Shown: one piece after another, positions 11,727-21,896 of the stretch
Layout: each line of letters starts with the position of its first letter
Numbering within the stretch: the stretch's first letter is position 1
The notes under the pieces: model-generated
Database searches by the model: none
The model's input: the letters and a program-made list of their open reading frames with translations, nothing else
What the model was told of the DNA's origin: nothing
Assembly (NCBI RefSeq): GCF_007655135.1
Contig: NC_045131.1
Span: 28,876,001 to 28,940,000 of the forward strand
Direction: 5' to 3'
From: Punica granatum
Taxonomy: Eukaryota > Streptophyta > Magnoliopsida > Myrtales > Lythraceae
DNA length: 64,000 nt
Program-made: the position numbers and the translations under genes

Positions 11727-12150
11727 TCAATCAACGTTGTCGGCGTGGTCGCACTTCGACCCGAGGGAGGCCTTCTTGCGGAGGAGCATGTTGTGGATGT
11801 TCGGCAGAACGCCGAATGCCATCTTTCGCGATCATCACCTCATCGTTCCTCACGGCCAACCAAATGTGCCTAGGCACGATATGCGTCTTCATGTTACCCT
11901 CCTCATGTTCCCCGCCAACTTCGGGACCTTACGACTGCTGCCGCCACCTCCACCTCGAACCGAGTACATCAATCAAATCATTAATCTCAAATTGAAATCC
12001 ACGCAAAAAGGTTGAAATTAAATTATCAAAAGTGAAGAATGTCAATCCTTACCTCAGCGGCGAAAAACTCGAGGACGATGGCGAGGTAGACAGAAGTGCA
12101 AGCGCCGATTCGCTCAGCATACTTCTTGACCTTTAGGAATCGGATGGAGG
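11727..12150 (-). pseudogene. Histone H2A pseudogene
   Basis: Read on the minus strand, the sequence from about 12150 gives the H2A fold residues RFLK-x-KKYAERIGA, then SVYLAIVLEFFAAE. A GT donor follows at about 12052. A second piece (about 11970-11727) reads LAGN, then IVPRHIWLAVRNDE, then GVLPNIHNMLLRKKA, and ends in a stop at 11727-11729. Canonical plant H2A has these blocks in the same order. The N-terminal tail is missing, the second piece needs frameshifts to stay in frame (after LAGNMRR and after the NDE block), and the glycines before SVYL are changed. The intron position is kept, so it derived from genomic DNA rather than a processed mRNA. It cannot encode a working histone. Confidence 0.85.
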
Positions 12151-12360
12151 GTTTGGTGACATATTAGGTCCCTTGATTGTGTTAAGCAGTGAGATTTCAT
12201 GGATATGATTTATATATAGTTGGGATGGGAGGGATGAGAGGGCCAATAAGGAGAGAATTCCAGAGAAGGGAAGATAGTACAATATTAATTTATTCAATAA
12301 AATGAACGGGTGCTTCTCGCTATTCAAGCGCGATGAGTCAACTTTACTATAATACAAATA

Positions 12361-12960
12361 GATTAACTAAGGATTGAATCTTAAAATTTGTATTTAATTA
12401 AATTCATCGTAAAAATAATTAATTGACTCAATAGATTAACTAAAGAAGATCTTTAAAATTTTATAATCAAGTAACTGCCGAGATATTAGTAATTCTTTGC
12501 AGTTGATCACTCAGTTGCAAGGCTTCTTCAATAAAGATGATTTTGTAGTGTAATTCGAGTAATTTGAATATTAAATTTCATTTTTGACATCTCCACGACA
12601 CATTTTGAGGAAAGAGTGATTTGAATATTAATAGTAATTCTTTTCATATGATCGCTCAGATGCAAGGTCTCTTCAATAAAGATGATTTTGTAGTGTGGTT
12701 CGAGTAATATGAATATTAAATTCATTTTTAGGACCAACGTGGATTGATTTAAGCGGTTGGATATTTGTTTTCCTTAAATAAGATCTCGAGATCGAGTATT
12801 GTGAATAGAGAAAATTCATGTTGGGAGAGCGATACCCCTGGCCCACTCGGCAATTGAGCTTCTAGATATAAGATTCACACTGAAAAATTTCATTTTTAGG
12901 GTAAATAGTTGACCAAACATCTCCACAACACATTTTGAGGAAAAAGGTGGTCACTTTCCT
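12361..12960. repeat. Duplicated spacer with an internal tandem repeat
   Basis: The left part (12361-12530) matches 33912-34060, sharing AAAATAATTAATTGACT and GTTGATCA. Within it, a roughly 145-bp-spaced duplication is seen at about 12500-12590 and 12645-12735. Both units carry TCTTCAATAAAGATGATTTT followed by GTAGTG and GAATATTAAATT. Confidence 0.7.
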
Positions 12961-13099
12961 TATGTAATTCTATTTTAATGTACGTGGGTTTAGTGCCAGG
13001 ACGCATGCTTTTACTATAATAAAAAGTTTCAAGTTAACAAGGAGAATTAGGAAACATGTCTTAATTAGCAAGAAACTCCATTGACTGAGATTTTAGGAT

Positions 13100-13130
<31 letters not shown>

Positions 13131-14673
13131 TTCCTCTGTATATGTATATGGTGATTCTACTGCGGTTGGTTGAAAAAACAATTATGGTAGTTATTTTCTC
13201 TTTTAACAGTTAGATTTCAATAGGTCAAATATGAATCGAATACGTGTCCATACTTTTATTACATGGAGATTCCCCTCTCATACTGCTGCTTTTTATATGT
13301 TTGGTCACGTATCTTTTCGACGACGCTTGATTGAGTCCGAAAATAAATCGATTTCGGTTCGTATCACTTCCAGCCCAAATTGGCAGGTTCAATACATCAA
13401 AAGTTATATTAAAAAAAAAAGATTATGGCCTTCAAAATTGAAAATAAAAACAATACATATCAATTAAAAAGTAAAATAAAAAGAAACGCAATTCAGCACA
13501 ATCGGGCAAATAATCATCATCATCAACATTTAGAGAGAAGCCAGCAAATCAGCATCATCAACGCTCCGTGACTCGACCTTATTCTCCGCAATGGTAAAGC
13601 GCAAACAATTAGCAGCCTTCTCTTAACCTTTTGAAGCTTTGAAACGAAGGAATAGGGAAGAAAGACGGAGAATCCGATGATGAACGAAGAACTGTCGAAT
13701 TCATTGGGTAATCTATATAATTTTGACTAATTTTTTGATTTCAACGGACATTCTCGATTTATGAACTGATCATTTTCGTGGTTACCTTCTCTAATTTCGT
13801 CTCAGTTTAGGGTTGATTTGACTGATTTATTGCTATTTTGTAGTGATTTAAGGACATGTTTGTTACAACTTAATAAAAATAAGTGCTTAAAAGTTCCAGT
13901 TAGTTATAAAAGAAAATTAATGGGAGAAAAAATAAAAAATGAGAAATGAGGTTCTATACTACTTAATCATTAAATTAAAAGCTGTTTAATGAGTTAAGTA
14001 AAAAATTTTAACTTAATGAAATAAGTGATTTTTCACTTATTGGTACCATTTTTCCTTCACATAACATATTCTCATCCTCATCATTCATCCATTGTTTCTA
14101 TATATTTTTTTTCTTAATTAATTAAGTATTTAATTTATCAAACGTGACCTAACTATTTTTCATTTTTTAGTGTTGATTTGATAGATAGTTTGATATTTTG
14201 CTTCCATGGATTTCGTGGCTGAGAGGCCAGAGCAGAACTGTGACATAAAGATCGAATGCAAATGGATTCTTCCTCATCAGTTTTTCTAGAAAAGCTCTTA
14301 AATCCGCAACTTCTCTATCATTTGTGTCAGAGATTACATCACAAAGCATAGAGTCTACATACTGGACCCGATGCACCTTGCGAGATTTCAATTGTTTTCA
14401 ATTAAATATACTGGCGCAATTGAGCGCTGGCAAAAAGACCCGTGGTCAAATTTATAAAAAGAAAAAGTACAGGTAGGAAATATTCGTATTACAAAAATAT
14501 AAACACGCTTACGGTTCAAATTTTATATACTAAATCTAACAGCTAAAATGAAAATAACCACAGTAATTTTTTTCAATCAACTGCCGTAGACTCACCCAAA
14601 AGTTGCAAGTTAATAAGGACAATTAGGAAACGGGTCTTAATTAGCAGGAAACCCCATTGAATGAGATTTTTGT

Positions 14674-14713
<40 letters not shown>

Positions 14714-15407
14714 TTCCTCTGCACATGGCTTGCGAGCGACCAGCCAGTCATCTAGCTTTGTTTTTTATTATTTATATTTAGAAAAAAGATATTTTTGAAT
14801 CTGATCTTCAATCAATTTTGATTCTTTAAATTTCAAAAATAAAGAATTAGTCATATAAGTTTGCTTCATAAGGTACTTTTAGTCAATTTCGTAACTTACA
14901 GGATCAAAAATATCTTTCATTTTCAAAACTTATTTTAATTGAAAACCAATTTATATGATCAAAAATGTCTTTTTCAAAACTTAAAAGATCCAAAATCGTC
15001 TTTCGGAGTAAATATATAGGACCGATTCGCTAATTTTTAATTTTATAGGATCAAAATTGACTGAATGTCAAATTTATAAGAAATTTTTTTTTTCATTTAT
15101 ATTTTATTCTATAAATTACATCAAGCACATGATCTAAGAATCTTATTATTATTTTATTAAATCAGTAATAATGTAATAATGTATATCATGAATTGCATAA
15201 CTTAATAATCAGACACAATATCGAATATAATCATACATGTTATTAGGATTACTTCAGGGTATTCAACATTGCACAACTGAAGTAATACTATTTCTTTATA
15301 TATCAATTATCCAATAAATTAATTAAATGGGGATTCCCTGTCCAAACCACCTGTCTTTCTAGGACAGTCATGTTAGCCAATCGAACCGAGCAATTTGACC
15401 GAATCGG
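12961..15407. other. Intergenic spacer with TA microsatellites
   Basis: No confident gene is seen. (TA)n runs lie at about 13101-13127 and 14678-14709. Near-identical segments flank both (a GAAACxCCATTGA-x-TGAGATTTT motif before, GAGATTCCTCTG after), and a third copy lies at about 22770-22815, so this is a small local repeat family. A 74-codon minus-strand ORF at 14167-14391 is unassigned. Bases 15290-15400 are homologous to 23050-23150 and 37155-37260. Confidence 0.55.
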
Positions 15408-15542
15408 AAAGATTCCCTCGCTAATGCAAGGGATCCCTCGCAGGATTTAGCGAGGCCATAATTAGCGAGGGATGTGGATCCCCTCGCTAATTCCTCGCTA
15501 AGCCTCGTTAGCGAGTAATTTGGCCCTCACTAATTACGGGTT
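15408..15542. mobile_element. Truncated TIR-transposon end with TTAGCGAGG repeats
   Basis: At least six copies of TTAGCGAGG or its complement CCTCGCTAA are packed into 135 bp. This is the clustered, two-orientation subterminal repeat pattern of CACTA-type and some hAT ends. The paralogous segment near 23170 lacks it, so it is inserted. No matching second end or target duplication was found. Confidence 0.5.
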
Positions 15543-15685
15543 TTTTAAGAGAGTAAATGCACTATGCGCAAAATTTACATGACAAAAAAAAAGGGATCTA
15601 GTATAGATATCAAAGAATGATAACATTTGACAAAATGATTAATTAATTCATTTGTTTAAAAATTAATTCATAATCAATTTTGATA

Positions 15686-15695
15686 TAAAAATAAC
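15686..15695. repeat. Target site duplication of the MULE (left)
   Basis: TAAAAATAAC directly precedes the left terminal inverted repeat and is repeated perfectly at 21374-21383. Confidence 0.92.
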
Positions 15696-16291
15696 GACAA
15701 AACTCACTTTTTGGTCCCTGAAAGATACAGAGCTATACAAATTAGTCCCTAAAAGAATTTCATTAGATAAATCATGATCAACAGATGAAATGTTAGAACA
15801 CGTTAGTCCTTCCGTTACCTTTCACAACTCGTCCATGACTAAAAATGCTGACATTGCCCGTTAAGTGGTGATTTGGAATGTTAAGTTCGACGATGGCAAA
15901 TTTTCCTCCAAAATCTCAAATCCCTAATCCGCTTTTCCCCCCAAATTCTGAAATCCCCAAAATCAAAAAACCCTAATTCGATTTCCCCCCAAATTTCGAC
16001 ATCTTTGGATCTTTCTCGATTGATTGAAACGACAATTCTCTTCAAATCCCTAACCATAACCGTAATATCTTATCTCGAATTCGTATCTCCTCGCGATCCT
16101 TCCAATCCGTTTGATAACCAGTGTTTGGGGATTGATCGCGAGAAGATGCAGCGAGATAGTCGAACAATATGTTAAAAAGGCAGGAGGTTTGCATCGTAAA
16201 TGGATGCCGAGTGAGTACTTTGGCTTTTGTGGATATTCCCTTTGAGAAATGTGAAAGTTGTTACTATGTTTGGTGAATAGGGTTCACAGCA

Positions 16292-19190
16292 ATGGCTTTT
16301 GTCGACAAGAAGGGTTGGTGCGTGTTTGACTGTTTGTTTTGTGGTCCTAACAACTATAGGCTGTCTTTGTATCGCTTTCACTTTTGTTTTATACTTATGG
16401 TTAATAATATATTATTGCTTACTTCTTCTTATGTAGGAGCAAAGCTGTTGATTTGGTTTTTCACCATGGGGAAGGTTCGAAAGTGATGGTGATGATCTAA
16501 TATATGTTAATGGGGAAACAAATGTATGGACAGTGGAAGTGGACTACATAAGTGTGAATGAAATTTCAGATTTAGTGTTGAGCCATGGTTATTCGAGTGT
16601 TGAGAAATGCTACTAGTTAAATCCTGCATTGGAATTGCATGAGGGATTAAGAGAAGTGAAAGGTGACTCTGATATACATGATATATTTGATGCATGCAAG
16701 GTATATGATGAGATTCAGTTGTACTTTGTACATCCTGTTATCAGAGATCCTAAGGTTGTAACTGAAAAGGAGTTGCTGAGACACCAAGCTAGACAAGTAG
16801 AAGTGATCCAAATTGATGAATTGTCTGAAGGGGAGGAAGATGAAGAACCTGTTGAGTCCAGTGATGACCATGATGATTATGACTCTGCAGAGGACAGTGG
16901 TTTTAGACCTAGTTTGTCTAATTCAAATGATGACTCAGAGGGTGAAGATGTTCATGAGGATATTGGTGATGATGATGAGCATAATAACAATAATGATGAA
17001 CCTGTTACTGAGGATATGCAGCATGATGAGGAGTAGTTTGTGAGGGGCTCTACTAAGGTTGAAGTAGAGCTTAATGATGAAGGTATAGCTGTTAGACCGG
17101 CAGCAACAACAAATCCTGCTGGTGTCATTTCAAGTGATGAAGATGAAGCCTACCATTTAGAGGAGCTACATGATAGGTGTCTCTGATGATGACAAGTCTG
17201 AGGAAGAGAAGCTTACATATCCTTAGTTTGATGAGAATGCTCAGTCTGGGGAAGTTTAGTTTCAGCTCAACATGTTATTCCCAAACTTAGCTACTTTTAA
17301 GCGAGCTGTGATAGATTACAACGTACACTTGGGGAGGGCATTCAAGTTTGCCAAGAATGATAAGCATCGGGTGAGAGCAAATGGGAGATCTTTTGCTCAT
17401 GGTGTAATGAAGTGAGTTATAAATTGAAAACATTTATAGAGCCCCATACTTGTGTTAGAGGTTTCAAGAATAAACAGGTTAATAGGAAGTGGCTAGCTGC
17501 ACAACTTGAAGATGAACTCAAAGTACACCCAAACATGTCATGCCATGATGCTTTTGACTGGTTAAAAAAGTATCGAGGAGTCCATGTTGATGACTTTTAG
17601 ATATACAGAGCAATAGAGAAGGCTAGAAGAGTAATTGAGGGTTTAGAAAAGTCGCAGTATAGGAAGTTGTGTGATTATTGTGAAGAACTGCGAATGAGGA
17701 ATCTAAACTCAATAGTTCAAGTCAAAGTGGAAAGACTAACTTTAGAGTTGGCTCTAAGATTTGATAGATTATACATTTGCTTCAATGCAACTGTGCAAGG
17801 GTTCAAAGTAGAATGTAGACCAGTCATCTACTTAGATGGTTGCTTTCTAAAGTGCTATTACGGAGGACAATTGTTAGCTATTGTTGGTCAAGATGGCAAC
17901 CAACACTTCTATATCATTATCTTGGCCGTTGTAGACCAAGAGAATAGGGAGGTGTGGAAGTGGTTTCTAAGCAAACTTCTTGAAGATATTGATGATTATA
18001 AAGAGAATGGTTGGAACTTTATGTCAGACAGGCAAAAGGTAACTTTACTGAACTATATCCTGATGCATCAACTGGAATTGTGTGCATTGCATGAACTGCT
18101 CTTGATGATTAAGTGTATTTTTTTTTTGTAGGGATTGGCTTTGGCATTGCATGAACTATGTCATAATGCTCTTCATAGGAACTGTGTGCTGCACATTTGG
18201 AGGAACTTCGCTGAAAACTTCAAGAACCATGACTTGCATGCAACTATGAAAATGTGCAAGGAGTTGTACAATTGTGGAGTTTGAAGAGAACATGAGGGTT
18301 ATAAGGGTGAAGAACGAAGTAGCATATAACTGGTTGAAAAAGTTGGACCCCAAGTCTTGGACCAAGGCTGCATTCGACACATAACCGAAGAATAATATCA
18401 TGTTGTATAACCCTTGTAAGCAATTCAACTCCAAGATAGTCAGGTACAGATGTAAGCCAATCATAACCATGCTTGAGGACATTAAGTGCTATATAATGGG
18501 GAAAATGAATAAGCATAGGTTAAGGGCACATAATTATTTTGGTCCAATAACTCCAATGGCCCAAAATAGATTGGAAAAGGCAAAAAGAGAGAGTTCAAAC
18601 TAGACTCCAGAATGGACTGGTGATGTAGAGGGCTATAATTTCAAGTATGGAGAATGCCATAGTGTAAGGTAGTGGACTTGAGGGCTAGGACATGTAGTTG
18701 CAGAATGTGGTAGCTCACTAGGATTCTATGTCAGCATGATGTTGCCTGCATGGCCCACAACAATTTGCCCCTTGAGAACTATGTCCATCAATGGTACTCA
18801 ACTGAAAGATGGAGGGCAATCTATGTCCCATATATTCAATTAATTGCTGGAGAAGATGATTGGCCACGCGCAGAATTGGCAGCAATTAAACCACCAGTGC
18901 TCAAAAGATAAAGTGGAAGGCCGCATAAGAAGAGAAGAAAAGGAAAGACATAAGGACAAGGGGATCCATTCAGAGCAAAAAGAAAGTACGGAGAGGCACA
19001 TTGTAGCAAGGGTGGTCAACCGGGACATAACTCCAAGAGTTGTAAGGAAGTACCTACCAACACTGCACAAACTGCAAAAAGAAGGACCAAACGCAGTTCG
19101 AGAACCAATCTTGGTCGAGGACGTGGTGCTTCTACTGAACATGGACAAGCCTCAAGAATGGTTGCTGCCAGTGCTTTTACTGAATAGGGA
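16292..19190 (+). pseudogene. MuDR/MULE transposase (mudrA-like), degenerate
   Basis: Pieces of a MULE transposase follow in family order. The N-terminal region (about 16440-16760) reads FHHG, VWTVEVDYIS and YFVHPV, followed by a long acidic stretch to 17036. The MuDR DNA-binding region is at about 17270-17600 (FKRAVIDYNVHLGR, then CVRGFKN). The MULE DDE domain is at about 17690-18290, with YLDGCFLKCYYGGQLLAIVG, the region of AVVDQENREVWKWFL, and MSDRQKG. A GT-AG intron (18039-18131) splits MSDRQK from GLALALHEL. A SWIM finger (TCSCRMW, then CQHDVACM) is at about 18685-18755, and a zinc knuckle with one cysteine replaced (CSKGGQPGHNSKSC) at about 18995-19045. In-frame stops include the TAG at 16615, ones near 17037 and 17225, a TAA after AAFDT near 18381, and one in the SWIM finger. 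Several frameshifts are needed. It is inactive. Confidence 0.92.
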
Positions 19191-19790
19191 CAATCTCAGG
19201 TATGACTCACATTACTCATCAATGACAGGAAATACATTTAACTATTACTTCACTCTTTCCTGTTTGGTAGGTTGAAGTACCAGCAAGTAGCTCAGAAATA
19301 GAGATGCTCAATTTACGAGATTTACATTGACAATCTCAGGTATGATTGTTTAGTCTACTTCTCACATTACTTATCAATGTCATCTTCCTTTTATCCACGC
19401 ATACTCTATTATGTTTGTAGGCTGAAATACCAAGTGGCTCAGGGATAAGGATGGTCAATTTATCTGATTTGCATGTACCATCTCATGTGAGGTTATTAAT
19501 GACATAGATTAAAAAGCGAGAAAACTTTTATATATTTAACTGACTTAAGGCATCATTGGTAGGTCCAAATAGTAAGCTCCAGCTCAGGAGTATTAAGGAT
19601 CACTATATCTGCTTCTCATGTACAATCACTGGTATATATCATACTTTCTTGTCTTCATGTCAGCTTGTTAAATACTTGTATTTAAAATTTAGATGACTAT
19701 ATATGAATTTTCTTTTGCTCGATGGGCATAGGACCATTTAGCTCGGGAATAGGAATGCCTGCTAATATGACACATTCTTGGAGGCCTCCA
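19191..19790 (+). repeat. Reiterated mini-exon/intron units in the MULE 3' part
   Basis: Three to four imperfect copies of a unit recur. Each has a splice-acceptor-like TTGGTAGG or TTTGTAGG, a short serine-rich piece (PASSSEI, PSGSGIR, SSSSGVL), and a donor-like CTCAGGTATGA or CACTGGTATAT. Units fall at about 19196-19330, 19331-19490, 19550-19635 and a weaker one at about 19730. The pattern suggests duplication of a small 3' exon of the transposase gene. Confidence 0.55.
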
Positions 19791-20547
19791 ACACCATTCA
19801 GTGCAGCTCCAAGGATGACCCCCTCTAGGCCACTAACATAAATGCTGACAGCTTCCTTTTCTCGTATATACAAACCACCTCCAAGCCACCTGCACCAACT
19901 TCAACAGCTCCAACAACTTTTGAGGAGCCTTTTCAACTGTTCTCATATCAGGGATCATCCACAAGTAACCGTGATGGGGTTAAGGATATCTAGCTCATTC
20001 TGTATGCTATTGATGATATGTGAGAAGTTCTTTTGTTAATATGGAATGGCTTTACTGATGTAATGGTGATATGGACACCAGTATTCATTTTATTCTTATG
20101 GCACTGTGTTTGTGTCTGCATGGCAGTATGGTGATGGATACTAAATTCATTTTGTTGATATGGTTAAGGTATAGGAACGACATGGTGACATAGACACTAT
20201 AGAATATTTAGTTTGGTTGTTACGTGAGATTGTACATGGGAAATGATTGATATTGGTTATACTTTTTGTGTTGAATCCAATTGTAATATATGAAGTTATG
20301 ATAATGGAACTATGTTCTTTGCTCTTTCCCTTTTCCAGCTCTGGGTTTGCAAATAGAAGTTACATAGAGAAGTAGGTACCTTGTCCATTTGTAAGTTAAG
20401 AACAAGTTCAATGCTTACATAAAAGTGTGGCATTTTACACATAATAAAAGCATTTTACACTACTTAACTCTAACACACAACACCAAGCAATACCAAAACA
20501 AGGATCAACACCAAGGTAACACAAGCAATTTGTAGCATTCTTATTTG
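19791..20547. other. MULE interior between the two convergent ORFs
   Basis: No coding region is recognised. This is the expected shared 3' region between the plus-strand transposase and the minus-strand GRF ORF, and is probably untranslated. Confidence 0.5.
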
Positions 20548-20862
20548 CTACTCATACAACTGAATTTTCTTCTTCCTCTTCCTCATCAACTTCTTATCTG
20601 GTTCATCTTTTGCTGGCTGTTCAAAGGATTGAAATGAACCTTCATTTGGCAACCTTGAAGCTTGTTGGACTTCAATTTGCTCATCATTATCAATCCACTG
20701 GAAGTAAACACAACTAAGGTCATTCCTCTTCCACAAAAGACAACCAAGAAATCGCCTACCATAGCTTTGCTCTTTCGTTGATGTCTGCATCAAAAGTCTC
20801 CTTCCACATCCACACAAATTGATCCCGTCTCCAACTGAGGAAGCACTAGTGCTTTTCTCCAC
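20548..20862 (-). CDS. GRF-type zinc finger protein carried by the MULE
   Basis: This 104-residue frame is intact. From about residue 16 it carries a GRF-type zinc finger: LCGCGRRLLMQTS, then YGRRFLGC, then SCVYFQWIDNDE. The CxC pair, the cysteine after GRRF and the later cysteine before FQW match the family's ligand spacing, and GRRFLGC is the diagnostic GRF core. The C-terminus is basic (MRKRKKKIQLYE), as in a nucleic-acid-binding tail. It lies inside the MULE, convergent with the transposase, with its start about 500 bp from the right end. That layout is reminiscent of the second gene of autonomous Mutator elements, although no sequence relation to mudrB is claimed. It could be a captured host gene or an element-encoded helper. 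It is intact while the neighbouring transposase is ruined. Expression is unknown. Confidence 0.75.
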   Translation of the reverse strand: MEKSTSASSVGDGINLCGCGRRLLMQTSTKEQSYGRRFLGCLLWKRNDLSCVYFQWIDNDEQIEVQQASRLPNEGSFQSFEQPAKDEPDKKLMRKRKKKIQLYE

Positions 20863-21373
20863 TATTGATAATGTTCGATGGAGTTGATGCTTCCCTCCAC
20901 CATGGCTCCTTCACTTCCCATTGTCCTGCTCGTCACAGATCGATGATGGGTATGGATCGAAAGAATGATAGAGATGGGTTACTTGTTTGCATTTTTCATT
21001 TTCGATTGGAGTTGATGGAGCGAATAGAGAATGAGATGGGATGAGAGGAGAACAATGGAGAGGATTTGAGGATTTGAGGATTTAGGGTTCCTCTATTCAA
21101 TTTGAGGGTTGACGAAAGTAGAGGGAGGAGAGCTAGATCTCTTCTTTATTAAGCTATTTCGGGGGAAAAATGCCTATGTGGAACTTAACGTTACATGTCA
21201 CAGGATAACGGGCCATATTAGCATTTTTTTGTCAGGGACGAACTGCATCCTTCAACGGAAGGGCTAAAAGGACTAAACGTTGCACACACCTTATTCAATT
21301 AGTATAAGAAATATCTTTCAGGGACGTGTTTTCAAAAATTGCATCTTTCAGGGACCAAAATGTGAATTTTGTC

Positions 21374-21383
21374 TAAAAATAAC
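21374..21383. repeat. Target site duplication of the MULE (right)
   Basis: TAAAAATAAC immediately follows the right TIR end TTTTGTC and is identical to 15686-15695. Confidence 0.92.
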
Positions 21384-21541
21384 TGTATGGCCACTCCATA
21401 GGCTAGAGAGAGGGAGAGATAATACGGGAAGAGTGGAAGTTAGAGAAAATAGTGGTGTAATGATGAAATGAGCGGTTAAAAAAAGTAATAAAATTACTAA
21501 TATGTCCTTTTAACTGCTTCATAAGTTGAATAGTTACAATT

Positions 21542-21888
21542 GGGGTTTTTACCTAAAATGGCCTATAGTTTACCCGTTTTGTCAAATCTATCCCATGCTT
21601 TTTTTTGGTCAAATCTATTCCATGGTTTACTTTTTGCATCAAATCTATCCCGGCGTTATCTTTTCCGTCAACATTTAACGGCCATGCTGACGTGGCACGT
21701 GGAGAGATAGTGGACCACACTTGCCACGTGGGCGCCACGTCAGCACGGCCGTTAGATGTCGACGGAAAAGATAATGCCGGGATAGATTTGATGCAAAAAG
21801 TAAACCATGTGATAGATTTGACAAAAAAAAGCATGGGATAAATTTGACAAAACGAGTAAACCATAGGCCATTTTAGGCAAATTTCCCC
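21542..21888. mobile_element. Fold-back MITE, 347 bp, with G-box/ABRE-like core
   Basis: The arms are near-perfect inverted repeats of about 145 bp. They run from GGGGTTTTTACCTAAAATGG to TTTTCCGTCAACATTTAACGGC on the left and mirror back to GGCCATTTTAGGCAAATTTCCCC on the right. The flanks TTACAATT (21534-21541 and 21889-21896) form a perfect 8-bp target duplication, as for hAT-type elements. The short centre contains TGACGTGGCACGTGG and GCCACGTGGGCGCCACGTCA, which include the G-box CACGTG and ACGTGGC ABRE cores. A truncated copy lies at 2460-2663. The mirrored ORFs on the two strands are artefacts of the palindrome. Confidence 0.93.
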
Positions 21889-21896
21889 TTACAATT

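Larger units (their letters stand above)
15696..21373 (+). mobile_element. Mutator-like element (MULE) with long TIRs, 5678 bp
   Basis: The left end GACAAAACTCAC followed by TTTTTGGTCCCTGAAAGATA is mirrored at the right end (GCATCTTTCAGGGACCAAAA, then TGTGAATTTTGTC). Patchy inverted homology runs for about 200 bp each side, including TTAGTCCTTCCGTT against AACGGAAGGGCTAA. A perfect 10-bp target duplication flanks it, within the 9-11 bp typical of MULEs. Inside are a broken mudrA-type transposase on the plus strand and an intact small GRF-finger ORF on the minus strand, convergent with it. The element has decayed, so it is non-autonomous now. The TIRs may still be recognised by a transposase supplied elsewhere. 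Confidence 0.93.

Noticed and set aside
14167..14391. 74-codon minus-strand ORF with fairly balanced composition
   Set aside because: No domain, no partner exons and no conservation in the related blocks.
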